From Cyrtodaria siliqua (taxonomy: Eukaryota; Mollusca; Bivalvia; Adapedonta; Hiatellidae), in assembly GCA_037043455.1 (NCBI GenBank), contig JAWPHD010003073.1, positions 62,001 to 126,000 on the forward strand: DNA of 64,000 bases, in the 5' to 3' direction. Below are positions 48,601 through 57,685 of the stretch, piece by piece. Positions within the stretch are counted from its first letter, which is position 1; the number at the start of each line of letters is the position of its first letter. The notes beneath the pieces were generated by a model. That model was not told where the DNA came from. It ran no database searches and saw only the letters and a list, made by a program, of their open reading frames with translations. Made by a program: the position numbers and the translations under genes.

Positions 48601-51516
48601 ACTTTCTTTTTTCCCCTATAAATCAGTAAATGTTCATATTTATAAATATTCCATATATGGTCATTTAAAACTATGATGTCACAGCTGTCAAAATGACGGC
48701 TTCCATATCCGTTTCAACAAAACTTTCAAATGGTCATATCTTCTTTGTTTATCATCCAATTTTGATCATTCTTTCACCATTTCCCAACTTCAGAACTCTC
48801 AATAATAAAGATTTGCTGGCTGTCTCGCTATATTCCTTAACCTTTAACTCCGATCTAGTCTACAAAAAAAATCACCAAGATGGTTTATTTGTAGAATATC
48901 ACTGAACGGGGTTTTGGCATTTTAACGGTAGGTTATGCATTCTTCAACTTTATAACAAGATGAAGAGACCCGTGCGTTGTGCTTTCTCACTGGAGTGTGG
49001 CGTCCACACGATTGAATGAGAAAATCTGACGTTTTATAGGCCTAATAGTTTTGTATTTTTTAAGTCTCATAATGGGCTCCACCATTTAATATGTAATGTT
49101 CGTATCGAATGTTGATTGTTGTACCTATTTGGCTTCTCGGAGATAATTCGACATTATCCGTGATCATTCGGCACTCGAGTTAATATAGCTTTGGTATTAC
49201 ATATATGTTTCAATCCATTTGAAAACATTTCAGATAACCAATCAAATGCAGGCATGGTCACTTATAAACCTCGATATCAAGTTCAAGGGAAATGACACTG
49301 GATTTGGTGAAGATAAATTGCATAAAAGTAATTCATATTTCTTTTGCAAACAATGAAGTAATAAGATTTTTACTTCACTGCAGTAAACAACATTTTGGAA
49401 AAAACGTACACGACAAGAAATGTTCAATGTTATGAAACATATAGATAGTTCAAGTAGAGTAAAATGTCTTTTATTCAGTTTATAAATAAAGATGTTTCCA
49501 CGTAATAAAAATATACGCTTTTGCTCGATTGTAAAGCTTTACCATCGTCCACTATGTTTAATGTTTAATAAAAAAATTGTTTTCCATTTACGATGAACAT
49601 GGAGGATGAGCCTGGCATGTTCATTCCTGTTAGGCGCCATATAACCTTTCATGTGTTGGTACGCCTTAAACCCAATTCAATTCAATTCCATTTACCAATT
49701 GCAAAAAAACGTAGTTGATGATTCCCCTTTCTTGCAGCAGGGCAGTTCCAATTTCCAATTGTTTGTCTTCAGAGCGCAGTCAAGCACAGAAGTCTGGTTT
49801 CCTGATGTTTCACAGCCCAATCAACCAGACGTATGTGTGTAACACAAAGCACAATGTATTAGTCCACTCGAACCATGCCCAAGCTGCTCTTGTGTTTTCA
49901 CAAATCCGAATGCATCCTTTCTCGAACGTAGCGAAGACAGGTGGGTTTTGCCATCAACACTTCACACGTTATACGTCATACTTCACACGTCATACTTCAC
50001 ACGTCATACTTCACGCTTCATACGTCAGTAAAATGTGAATTACAGTGAATGACGTGTGAAATATGAAGACTTTAGACTTTAAATATACTTTAATAGTTTA
50101 TTATAGTGTCACATATAAAAGTTACAAACATATTCAAATATTACACAAACAAACTTTTATACCCGGCCGTAATAACGACCTATGAGACACTTAAAACACA
50201 TATATTTCAAATCAATAATCTCATTATATCTACACTATAAAGGTATATACATTATAATAATTCCATCATCAAATGTACAACTGAACGGTTTTGTTCAGTC
50301 GGAGTTAATATATAATACAACTGATTATACGTACTATCTCTAGATAAATGAGTATTTACATTTAATATATATATACTAGTATAATACTTACATTTAATAT
50401 TTATTATAGTATGTAAAACAATTACTTACAATGTGTAAAAGAATTTTACGGTTCTAACTTAAAATATCTGGTAAAAAAAAAAAAATCTGGATAGCCTTAT
50501 TAACCGTGACTGCACAAAAACATATGTATTTAAATGTTAAAATTGTATATACTTATCTCTCTCTATATGCATAAAGTGTGAGTGCGTGAAGTATGAAGTT
50601 TGGAGTATGGATTACGAGTCCCGCGTGGACTTATATCTAATATAGATAGGAAACAGACATGACGAGTATAGTAATGAACAATTTGAATAGTGTTATATAA
50701 TTGTTATGTAACAGTAATGCAGTGAAAATAAAGTTGTTCTAATTTTAAACTTGTGTTGACAGCTACATTAAAATCAGCTATCCTTGTAACAATGATATAA
50801 AACAGCACACACCATTCTAATAACTATTTTAAAAACACAATTGCATATTTTATGTCAATTCGTCAAAGACAAAATTAGTAATAACGGTGGATATTAATGG
50901 AGCGATGACGGTTTGTTTCTGTAACAGATATATTCCTCATAATCAACAAAACTAATTTTCCGCTCTACACTTCATACCGAAAATGTTGCCTTCACTTCGA
51001 AAATGTGAAAATAAATTTGCTGGAAATGTCTTAAAACATGCCTTTATTTTGTTTTATAACCTCTTATACGAATAGTGTAAGAAGGTATCGCCTGATGAAG
51101 CAAGCAAACCACATTTCATGAACATTTCTCAACAGATCTCATAATTTATGGAGATTTTGGTGGCCATTTCGAATATATACTCGCCTTTACTTAGGTCAAA
51201 GATAGTTTTATAATATATGGGCAGGTTGTCGAGCACTTTTTTTCTATTGAGAAAGTTTTTATTTATGGTAAACACGGCAACAAGTGCGAATTAAGAAAAA
51301 CACAGTTGTTCAAGCTTTAAGCCATAGTGTTCTTTAATGTTTTCAGTGTACACGTGTCCACAGGATGCAAACACCAACAGCACGATGACACGACACGCGG
51401 AGGTGATCGTTCCAGTCATCCTAGCCGCTTCACTGGCCGTCGTTGTACTGCTGCTCGTGATTGGCTACTGTGTGCACCGGAATGGGAATAATCTCGGATA
51501 TTTAAACATGGGCTAG
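33596..51516 (+). CDS. LAMP: LAMP-like lysosomal membrane glycoprotein (five exons)
   Basis: Exons: 33596-33656, 41005-41162, 46554-46688, 49738-49940, 51347-51516; total 727 nt. The predicted product of about 241 residues has a signal peptide (residues 1-20), then one LAMP domain with the expected four cysteines: NCFRLGN, MDCSS, YVCNT and YTCPQD. Five N-glycosylation sequons are seen (NTS, NIT, NVT, NQT, NST). A membrane helix of about 23 residues (starting EVIVPVILA) and a short tail ending LGYLNMG follow. GYLNM fits the GYxx-hydrophobic signal that sends LAMPs to lysosomes. Phases agree at the exon 1-2 (1), 2-3 (0) and 4-5 (1) borders. Joining exons 3-4 in phase 0 gives a LAMP-like start to exon 4 (NFQLFVF, WFPD), but its second half (INQTYVC, IRMHPFSN) is in the next frame. 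One surplus base is implied, and 727 minus 1 is divisible by three. Vertebrate LAMP1/2 have two such domains; this has one, as in invertebrate LAMPs. It could be an allele defect, assembly error or recent pseudogene. Confidence 0.78.
34270..34489 (+). other. Unrecognised open segment in intron 1
   Basis: A plus-strand segment with no ATG near its start reads YKLDVLAEFKKAAALHV and later KMDAKPNAVMDVTQQKYK before a stop. The composition is protein-like but no family is recognised. It is possibly a fragment of a mobile-element protein, given the LINE relic just downstream. Confidence 0.25.
34680..35545 (+). pseudogene. 3' relic of a LINE (RT C-terminal zinc-knuckle region)
   Basis: Broken frames on the plus strand read RFHTVFKQRLVDCFVQKW and FEYEPYLDILPYKLR, then after frameshifts RYYTICNPNDIEDEYHF followed by ICPVY, and KKELFNLSWFIKEAF. 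The C-x-x-P spacing with EDEYHF-x3-CP is typical of the C-terminus of APE-type LINE polyproteins. The relic ends in a 3' region with AATAAAAAATA and a (CTGT)n tail at 35516-35539, as in LINEs with microsatellite tails. At least two frameshifts and internal stops: dead. It is 5'-truncated; the polymerase core is absent. Confidence 0.65.
35695..35902 (+). mobile_element. SINE family 2, headless
   Basis: It matches the reverse complement of 18409-18698 from the GTCCGTCGGATGGGGACG motif to the GGGCCGTTAAAC end; the tRNA-like head is missing. Confidence 0.85.
35903..37368. other. Intron 1 sequence, no exon seen
   Basis: AT-rich with a (TA)n tract at 36344-36375. No recognisable coding segment. 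Confidence 0.45.
37404..37914. mobile_element. Foldback MITE family B, complete, TTAA-flanked
   Basis: TTAA at 37404-37407 and 37911-37914 flanks a 503-bp element whose two arms of about 225 bp are near-perfect inverted copies (AGGGGTTGATGCACTATTT at the tips, GGAGGCGGCCATCTTTGAAC inside). Other copies: 53121-53455, 29083-29190 (split) and a diverged one at 48370-48905. Confidence 0.92.
37923..38044. mobile_element. 98-bp insertion with 12-bp target duplication
   Basis: CTCTTGTCTCAC occurs at 37923-37934 and 38033-38044. The 98 bp between contain TCGGATGAGACTTTAAACC, the SINE core motif. The opposite arm preserves the empty site. Confidence 0.8.
39188..40959. mobile_element. MITE family C, disrupted
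   Basis: The left part 39188-39360 starts TACTGAACAAAAAAAGTTTA and the right part 40760-40959 ends GTGCTAAATTTGTTTTT. Together they match the intact copy at 63420-63978. About 1.4 kb of unrelated sequence separates the halves, including a repeat at 39361-39565 with a GGACGG-type end and CGCCTAATCGGCGGGGG hairpin. TA-flanked ends suggest Tc1/mariner mobilisation (inference). Confidence 0.65.
41005..41162 (+). CDS. LAMP-like gene exon 2 (first cysteine)
   Basis: Acceptor TTTTTCTTACAG, donor CAG|GTAATA. Enters in phase 1 and leaves in phase 0. A serine/threonine/asparagine-rich start (a short mucin-like linker) leads to NCFRLGNITMQLHVTI, the first conserved LAMP cysteine and beta strands. Confidence 0.75.
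41326..41650. repeat. 34-bp minisatellite with palindromic core
   Basis: GAGGTA words start at 41335, 41369, 41403, 41437, 41471, 41505, 41547, 41581 and 41615: period 34 bp with one 42-bp step. Each unit contains the palindrome CTCGCCAGGCGAG or a close variant. It lies 160 bp after LAMP exon 2. Confidence 0.93.
41963..42182. repeat. Inverted repeat with one-sided 24-bp indel
   Basis: Arms 41963-42064 and 42105-42182. The left arm alone has an extra stretch around TTCAGGAGACACTTAAAACT. The arms contain the word TTGCAAAAGCTCGTA, which recurs downstream. Confidence 0.8.
42540..42720. repeat. About 61-bp degenerate tandem repeat
   Basis: ATACGATTTTTTGCAAG, ATACGACCTTTTGCAAG and ATACGATTTTTTGCAAG recur at about 42546, 42607 and 42668. 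Confidence 0.75.
43121..43559. mobile_element. ACGTGA-rich element with inverted ends and target duplication
   Basis: Ends GGGTCCCAAAGGGG (left) and CCCCCTTTGGGACCC (right), flanked by CATTAGAGC on both sides (9-10 bp direct repeat). The interior is packed with CGTGAAAACGTGATC-type words. A 9-10 bp duplication would fit Mutator-like transposons (inference). No coding capacity. Confidence 0.8.
45341..45421. repeat. 21-bp tandem repeat inside the LINE
   Basis: ACAACTT (first copy ACAACCT) recurs at 45341, 45362, 45383 and 45404, exactly 21 bp apart. It interrupts the RT between its DDVN and ISVLP segments and introduces a stop. Confidence 0.8.
45469..45541 (-). mobile_element. 51-bp insertion with 11-bp target duplication
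   Basis: GAATGTTTCCA at 45469-45479 and 45531-45541 flanks 51 bp (45480-45530) containing GAGGGACTATAAACCTTAG and a purine tail. It splits the LINE frame after WKHS. It shares its 3' module with the insertion at 539-635. Confidence 0.8.
46554..46688 (+). CDS. LAMP-like gene exon 3 (second cysteine)
   Basis: Acceptor CTTTTTGTTTCAG; 45 codons, phase 0 on both sides. Key parts: SNVTLS sequon, MDCSS cysteine, FDDGELTMNMVF strand. The donor AAG|GTCTGA is weak. The antisense LINE ends a few dozen bases upstream of this acceptor. Confidence 0.72.
46689..47463. other. Intron 3 start, no exon seen
   Basis: Non-repetitive as far as visible; short open frames on the minus strand (46659-46953) include C-rich sequence and match nothing. 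Confidence 0.4.
47464..47718 (+). mobile_element. Full-length SINE family 1
   Basis: The tRNA-like head has an A-box TGGCCGAATGG (47473-47483) and a perfect B-box GGTTCGAATCC (47526-47536), the spacing of an internal RNA polymerase III promoter. The body carries GTGTCGATTCTTACGGATGG, GTACTGGTTCTACCC and GACCGTCATATATAACC, ending in (ACAA)n at 47701-47718. The head would not fold as a complete tRNA. Copies elsewhere: 4361, 17205, 17994, 55784, 56269, 57686 and 62597. Confidence 0.92.
47816..48140. mobile_element. MITE family A, intact
   Basis: TTAA 47816-47819, AGGGACACACGGCAATC left tip, ATTGCCATGTGTCCCT right tip, TTAA 48137-48140. 317 bp, no coding capacity. It serves as the empty-site reference for the insertion at 539-635. 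Confidence 0.92.
48370..48905. mobile_element. Diverged foldback relative of family B
   Basis: Both arms retain GCCATTTTGAGAACTATGACGTC / ACTATGATGTCACAG-type segments, AAAGCAAAGAAAATCGCC and GGTCATATCTTCTTTG, in the order of family B, but with about 25-30% divergence and degraded tips. Confidence 0.55.
48906..49737. other. Intron 3 end, no further exon seen
   Basis: No other LAMP segment found. Polypyrimidine tract and acceptor of exon 4 at 49722-49737. Confidence 0.45.
49738..49940 (+). CDS. LAMP-like gene exon 4 (third cysteine, frame break)
   Basis: Acceptor CCCTTTCTTGCAG; an alternative three bases later is equally possible. Donor ACAG|GTGGGT, phase 1. The 5' part resembles LAMP in the frame set by exon 3. 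The 3' part, including NQTYVCNTKHN and FSQIRMHPFSN, resembles LAMP in the next frame and joins exon 5 correctly. The switch must lie between about 49795 and 49828. Confidence 0.68.
49960..50035. repeat. 14-bp tandem repeat
   Basis: TACTTCACACGTCA repeats about four times directly after the exon 4 donor. Confidence 0.7.
50036..51346. other. Intron 4, no exon seen
   Basis: AT-rich; no recognisable repeat or exon until the acceptor at 51334-51346. Confidence 0.45.
51347..51516 (+). CDS. LAMP-like gene exon 5 (TM helix and sorting tail)
   Basis: Acceptor TTAATGTTTTCAG; starts in phase 1, TAG stop at 51514-51516. Fourth cysteine in YTCPQD, NST sequon, transmembrane helix ending LLLVIGYC, then the basic anchor HR and terminal LGYLNMG. 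Confidence 0.82.
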
Positions 51517-52098
51517 TTCAATCTCTCCCAGAGGCCATTACATTGACCTCTGTCAACGCCTAAGAAAGTAGCCTGCGATCACATGATAATTTGTCACATG
51601 ACCATAGCTAAAATATCAAAATGGCGAACAGAACTTCAACACCGTGACACCACCAACTATCGATTGCTGATTGACACGTAATCAGTCGAAAAAAATACGA
51701 CATTGTTTTCATATATTAAGTTAGTAATTTAATTTAAGGTAGGTTGTTAAGAGCTATGTGATACTGGAAAGCAAAATGCTGTACTGTAACCCTATGGGAA
51801 CGATTTGGTGGTGCGTATTTTGAATGTTTTGACGGCGGAGTGATATGCCAAAATACGAACTTTTATTCTACCGCAATATAATTCTGAGCATAATTTACCG
51901 TATATTTAAAACATTCAAGCGGAAAAATTGTTTCCTTTTGTAATTTAAGCATTTCATATAAAGTTAATTAAAAAAAATATTAGTGCAATCAAGAAAAGTT
52001 GCATTTCCATCGTTTTCATCGTTTGCCGCCAATATTCTTGGTATTTGATGAGACGTTGACAGAGGTGTATGTGTATGCAAGGAACGACAACTAGGGTA
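51517..52098 (+). other. Probable 3' UTR of the LAMP-like gene
   Basis: Follows the TAG stop. It includes ACCTCTGTCAACG (51555), whose inverse CGTTGACAGAGGT appears at 52053. No canonical AATAAA found nearby. Confidence 0.3.
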
Positions 52099-52160
52099 GG
52101 AATTGGGACTAGTTGTACTGCTACTCGTGATTGGCTACTGTGTGCACCGGAAGGTTGATA
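52099..52160 (+). pseudogene. Partial duplicate of the LAMP transmembrane exon
   Basis: 38 bp from TTGTACTGCTACTCGTGATT to GTGCACCGG match exon 5 (51444-51480) with one mismatch. In frame it reads LLLVIGYCVHR and then ends KVDI-stop, lacking the GYLNM sorting signal. It is a local duplication or an alternative terminal exon; an AG precedes it, but no good polypyrimidine tract. Confidence 0.6.
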
Positions 52161-52226
52161 TATAAGTATAGACTGCTTCACTGCGCATGTACCGTTTCTC
52201 TCATATTGCAGCACTCTAATATAAGT

Positions 52227-52330
52227 ATAGGTTATCGTTTATATTTTTAATGTTATGGAATTTAATGCAAGCGACGCGAAGCGGAGCGCAGCATTAAGTT
52301 TCATAAAATTCAAAACATAAACGATAAACG
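52227..52330. mobile_element. Hairpin MITE 1
   Basis: GTTATCGTTTATATTTTTAA pairs with the end TAAACGATAAAC; the loop is GC-rich (AAGCGACGCGAAGCGGAGCG). Confidence 0.75.
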
Positions 52331-53120
52331 GCTTGCAGGTTGGCTCGATATGTCACGTACACCGCACACACTCCGTGTAGTGTGATATTTTAATGACGTA
52401 ATGTAGGGATAACCAAGGACGTAGCAGTATGGAACGACAATCAATTGTTTCAACCAAAATGTTTTAATTGTGTTTGATGTTTATTAAGTATTGAAAGGAT
52501 ACTTCTTTTGAAACGATAAAAAAATGTTTGTGATTTTGTTTGAAATGTTTTGTTCGTGATTAAATAATAATTAGGAAATGTGTGTCCATTTATCTTTAAT
52601 TTTTTAAATAATGCTAGAAGAACACAAGGTGTTTTGATCAGGCGTCATCACACCTTTGTTTTCGTATTAAAGCAAACATTAAATCATTCAACAGAGGACA
52701 TAGAGGGGATAGGGGCGTAGCTAGAGCGTTTTGAAAGTGTATGCAATAGAGATATTATGCTCCCTGTATTTGTTTTGTATTCGTAGATACTCTGTGGTGC
52801 ATTTTGGAAGTATTTCCTTAAGTTTCAATCTTGAAGATTTAGTGTGAATTTCAAACTGAATAGGAAAACATGTTCCTTTAAACACCAATATTTTTTTTCT
52901 TTTTCATTTTTGGACTTTTTCATTTTCCTATTTGTTCAGACATGAAGTCTCTGCGTACACAGGTAGCTACGCCCCTGACAGAGCCACCCCACCCTACCCC
53001 AACTCCTACATTCGCGCGTAAAACAAACTCTTCAAATTCTACACCGTTGTTACGCCGATACGATTGCATCATTACACATAACAGGCAGGTGGTGGGCGAA
53101 GTTACCAGTGTCACTTATCA
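52331..53120. other. No gene seen
   Basis: Contains inverted copies of GGGGCGTAGCTA (52708 and 52962). A short plus-strand frame from 52942 is unrecognised. Confidence 0.35.
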
Positions 53121-53455
53121 TTAAAGGGGTTGATGCACTATTTATATGAAAGGGCTCTGAAAAACTTGAAAAAAGCTGAATGAATTATCAAAATGCCATG
53201 AAAAATAAAGGAGATATGACTTATTGAACATTTGCAAAGACAATAAATGGAGGCAGCCATCTTGGAACGATGACGTCATCGCGCCTTCGTACCATATATG
53301 GCATATTGACAAAATACATTTTAAAGCAAAGAAAATCACTGCAAATTTATTAAAAAATAATATACAGATGTAAAACGTATAAATTATATGCTTATCTTTT
53401 ATCTTTGCTTTAATTAATTAAAATACATTTGTCAATATGCCATATATCAGTATGC
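53121..53455. mobile_element. Foldback MITE family B, right arm truncated
   Basis: TTAA then AGGGGTTGATGCACTATTT at 53121; the left arm is complete; the right arm stops near 53455 after CATATATCAG. Confidence 0.8.
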
Positions 53456-54392
53456 TGCAAGCATTTACTTCTTGTATTGACGATTAAAGTTACTGGGCTT
53501 GGCCTGTAAGAGTGAGTTGTCTTGACTATTTGCTTACTGATCTAAAATTAGTAGATATTTGACATTAGGGCTACCGCCTTGGAACGATATGATTGTGGCA
53601 AAACAATGTCACTGGGTGTTTAAACCTGTCCTAGAGTGCACCAAACATCACTCTCATCCTACTGACAGCCCGATAAAACGGGGCAATGCCAGACTATATC
53701 CTCTAACAGTCTATTCATCATTAATAGGCAATATAAGTATATCACAAAGATGATCATGTATATATGAATAATAATAATAATAATACAACTAGAAAGCTAC
53801 AAAGCAAGTACTCAATGACTTGGCAGATGCCAGAGAGAATAAACCATTAAGGCCAACGTTACAGTTCCCTCCGGATTTAGGTAGACGTCATAATAAGGTT
53901 TACAATCTGTCCGGTTATCGCACAGTTAAATGGGAAATCCTAGTGGCGGACTGTAAATGGGCCAACCACTAAACATGCAGTTGCAGTATGGTAGATCATA
54001 CCCTGTTTTAAACAGTTCAACAGTTATCATGACCAATGATCTTACAACGTTTGTAAATCACGTCATCGTGGGAATGAGGTCGTGATAGTCCTTGTTGCGG
54101 GGTTACGATAATAACATTTTTCAAAGTTATATGTTTACGGTAGACCTGATGGAGTAAATCTTTAGTTAAACAAAGGTTTACGAATATTAAGTCCTCAACT
54201 CGACTACAAGCTCTAGGAAAACAAAGAAGTTAAGTAACACATAACCATAAGATGTTGCTATGGGAACATCCGCATCTAAGTAGGGATAAATAGAGGATAT
54301 TTGTTGTTTTGGAGTGAATAACAGATTTTATCACATAACATGTGGTGTGGGAGTGTAATAACACGATTCAATATTTTCGATATTCCACTAGT
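53456..54392. other. No gene seen
   Basis: Contains an (ATA)n tract at about 53767-53785. No credible exon. Confidence 0.45.
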
Positions 54393-54482
54393 GGTATAAC
54401 ATAACGTTAAGGACGTCATGGACGTCACGTTAGTGTACGTTTTCTGACGTAATGTGACGTTATAAGTTATGTTATAAATAGA
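54393..54482. repeat. Palindrome with clustered GACGTCA-type words
   Basis: TATAACATAACGTTA pairs with GTTATAAGTTATGTTATA; between them are several CRE-like words (GACGTCA, GACGTCACG, TGACGTAA). Confidence 0.6.
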
Positions 54483-54636
54483 ATCTAGTATTCGTTCGCA
54501 TTCATTTTTGAATTTATTAAACTCGTTAGCAAAAATGATATAATGCTCGGCAAGATTCTCGCATTATATCATTTCGCCAACTCGTTTAATAAATTCAATA
54601 ATGAATGAGTACTCATGTAATATCCTCTATTTATTT

Positions 54637-54722
54637 CATCGAGAAGTGTGAAAACTTTATGTTTTCACGAATGCGAAGCATGAGTGAAAATATTGAAGTT
54701 TGATCACTTCGAGATGAAATAT
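54637..54722. mobile_element. Hairpin MITE 2
   Basis: TTTCATCGAGAAGTG pairs with CACTTCGAGATGAAAT; asymmetric loop around GAATGCGAAGCATGA. Confidence 0.75.
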
Positions 54723-54878
54723 TATACAATTATGGACTTTTCAGCTGTTATACATGATGTGATATGCACCAAAAAAATCATTATTGACCGAGGCGATAGC
54801 CGAGGTCAATAATGATTTTTTGGTACATATCAACATCATGTATAACAGCTGAAAAGTCCATAACTGTTTTATTATATA
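54723..54878. mobile_element. Hairpin MITE 3
   Basis: Near-perfect arms of about 65 bp (ATGGACTTTTCAGCTGTTAT with its inverse ending about 54870) around the loop GAGGCGATAGCCGA. Confidence 0.85.
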
Positions 54879-55783
54879 ACCCTCAATTTACAATTATATA
54901 AAACAGGTCAATATCAAAAAAACAATTATATAAAACAGGTCAATATCAAAAAAACAGGTCAATATCAAAAAAACAGGTCAATATCGCTAGATATTTTTTC
55001 TAAAAAATTACTTTTTAGCCAATGAAAACGCGTCTATTTATAGGTTATATAATAAAATCTGTTATTCACGACAAAACAACAAATTTTCTATATATATATA
55101 TATTATATCTACACAGTGTCGTGAGCTTAGGTCATGCAAAACTCGAGATACTTTGCAAAAGACATTTTCAATGCCACATTTTAGTTGACTGTATTATTGA
55201 TCTTTTAACTTATCATATAAAAAATAATAGGCATCTGTCCAGCCCCAAATGGACCATACTTCTAAAGTGTCATGATCAAAGGCCATGTAAAACATCCACT
55301 TGTGTCAACTGTAGGACCCATGGCATGTTTACTGTGGTCTTTAACTGACTCCAAACTCGATACGTATGATCGACCAATCCCAATACAAACAGGGATGAAT
55401 AATACCAATGATATTTAACATAGGATATTTGCATTTATCACATAACATGGCATCTGGGAGCATACTAAAGCCATGACTTATTTCTCGGAATACACTAGTG
55501 TATTACATATACAAATGAGGACCGAATCAATGTGTTTGTGTACAGTAAAATATTCAATACGACTTGTTTGCATGGTATATCATATGATACGTTCCGACAC
55601 TTCATATTTTTATCCTTTTTTGAAATCTTTCTAAAAATCCATGTTAGTAGCGTTAAATTTAGTTTAAGGTGTCTCATTATTTTTTGAGAACGCGTTACAG
55701 CCGCGTAACGTAGCTGACATAATGAAAAGAACAACACCACGTCATGATTTCTCTTACATACAAGGTAAATTGACAACAATAAT
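54879..55783. other. No recognised gene
   Basis: A short direct repeat (AAAACAGGTCAATATC, about four times at 54900-54985). A 108-codon plus-strand frame from 55022 has a cysteine-rich end but matches nothing I know. Confidence 0.35.
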
Positions 55784-55957
55784 TTGTTTGTTTTGTTCGT
55801 ATGGTGTTTTACGTCATTTTCAACACATGTAAGGTTATATATGACGGTCGACTTTTGTGGTGGAGGCAGACCACCCACCTTTCCTGGGTAGAACCAGTAC
55901 TGTACACCTCCCGCCATCCGTAAGAATCGACACTTTCTCACTTACAAGTCGAGCTCC
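55784..55957 (-). mobile_element. SINE family 1, head missing
   Basis: Reverse-strand copy from the CAAA tail to GAGCTCC, with full core (GGTAGAACCAGTACTGTAC). Confidence 0.88.
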
Positions 55958-56268
55958 ATGTCGGACTTGAAACAGCAGTTACCACCCTTGAATTATTTAA
56001 ACATGCTAATAGTATATGTTATATATATGTCTCGTTAACATTCTAGCACCTTCATTGTTCACCCGATCTTTACCAAACTTAACACGATTTGCTGATAATA
56101 ATGAAAGCTTGGACGAGTTCTAAAATCAGTTAGATGTCACTCTTCTTCATGTTTCATCTGACCTTTATCAAACTTTGTAAGAGTGTTTATATAAAAAAAA
56201 AACAAGCTTGTTTAGTTGAGCAAAAACAGCGAGTTGTGGCCCTTGGTTGAATGAAAAGTACGATTTTA

Positions 56269-56360
56269 TACCTCCCGCCATCCGTAACAATCGACACTGT
56301 CTCATTTACAAGTCGAGCTCCCAGTGGGATTGAACCCGCAGCGGTGAGAGGCGAGAAGTT
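56269..56360 (-). mobile_element. SINE family 1, head portion
   Basis: Contains ATTGAACCCGCAGCGGTGAG (the B-box half, inverse) and the CCGCCATCCGTAACAATCG segment. Confidence 0.85.
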
Positions 56361-56892
56361 TTTTTACCATTTTCATTAATTAAAAACATTGCACTTTTAC
56401 GGTTTTATTTATTTCAAAACACTATGCATATAGTAGTGAGAAGATTTTAATGTTAAACTAACTGAATATGTAGTAAAGTCGGTAGGTACAAGGCATGACA
56501 AGTTATCAATGTAATGATATTAAATTACTACCGGAAATGTGTATACAAATATTAGCTTCCGTTATAATTCCATATGTTATTATTCTATTTTCTAATATAC
56601 ACATATGTGTTAAGGAAACAAAGAAGATATTTAATTTAATTCCTATTTGACATATATAATCAGTTGAGATAACGGAAACTATTGACTTTGATTAATTCTA
56701 CGTTTATTTCGGTTGAGTTTGTTTTAATTGTTAACACATGCATGATGCTATGTTTTTGGCAATTAATTCGTTGTCAGAAAATACCAATTCGATCAAGTTT
56801 GGAATATTTAGCTATCGCCAGAAGTAATTTCTGATATACTTTCTCCTTAGTTCAATAAATAATGTACTCCCTAGAGTAAAATGAAATAGAGA
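56361..56892. other. No gene seen
   Basis: AT-rich, featureless. Confidence 0.45.
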
Positions 56893-57052
56893 TTATTTAA
56901 CTGCTGGGATCTGATTATAGGGAAATCCTTCACGAGTGGTAGACATGTGGTTCTTTTCACGAACGAGCGCACGCGAGTGAGTGAAAAACAAAGCACGTCT
57001 ACCATCAAGTGAAGGATTTCCCTATAATCGATCCCAGCAGTTAAATAATCTA
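56893..57052. mobile_element. Hairpin MITE 4
   Basis: Arms TATTTAACTGCTGGGATC and its inverse (ending 57050) enclose GGGAAATCCTTCAC/GTGAAGGATTTCCC and the loop GAACGAGCGCACGCGAGTGA. Confidence 0.88.
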
Positions 57053-57065
57053 TTTATTACATTTT

Positions 57066-57305
57066 AATTGAATGTTGTTTAACGGCTCATCAACACAGTA
57101 TAGGTTTTTTAGAGCCGCCCCAGAGAGAGGGGAAGGATACATAGGAATCCGGGAACCTGCCCTACTCTTATTATCGAATAGATTCCTATGGTTCTTTAAC
57201 GTGCTCGGAGGATAGACCGATACACGGGACCGCCCGGTTTACGTCCCCATCCGACGGACGGGAAAGGGAAAGTGTCTTGCCCAAGAACACACCGACGGAA
57301 CTCAG
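57066..57305 (-). mobile_element. SINE family 2, headless
   Basis: Reverse-strand copy with the CGTCCCCATCCGACGGACGG and GTGTCTTGCCCAAGAACACA segments; inserted beside hairpin MITE 4. Confidence 0.87.
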
Positions 57306-57685
57306 TATTACATTTTAAATTACGTTTTTCAAACAAATATTCGCCTTATTGAACGTTATCGGCGGATGACGTCGACGTCAGCAACACTTTGTTGACGTCA
57401 CGCCTCGCAACGTTAGTTATTATTGTGTTCTGAGTTAGCAACGTTAGTTATTATTGTGTTCTGAGTTAGTTATTAATATTTAGCGATTATGAATATTCTT
57501 GCACTGAGAAATCCCGATCTTTCACGCATAGAAATGTAATAAAATTAAATAATGTATCTTCAAGTTTATAATTATTTCATTTACAGGTATACTTCGCGTT
57601 GTTTGCTAACATCCTCTTTCAATGTGATGTCTTTGTAAAGACAATCACTGAACGAAATGTTCATACTTTTAAAAAACGCTATTGT
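57306..57685. other. No gene seen
   Basis: Contains a short direct duplication (AGCAACGTTAGTTATTATTG, about 57408 and 57438). Confidence 0.4.
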
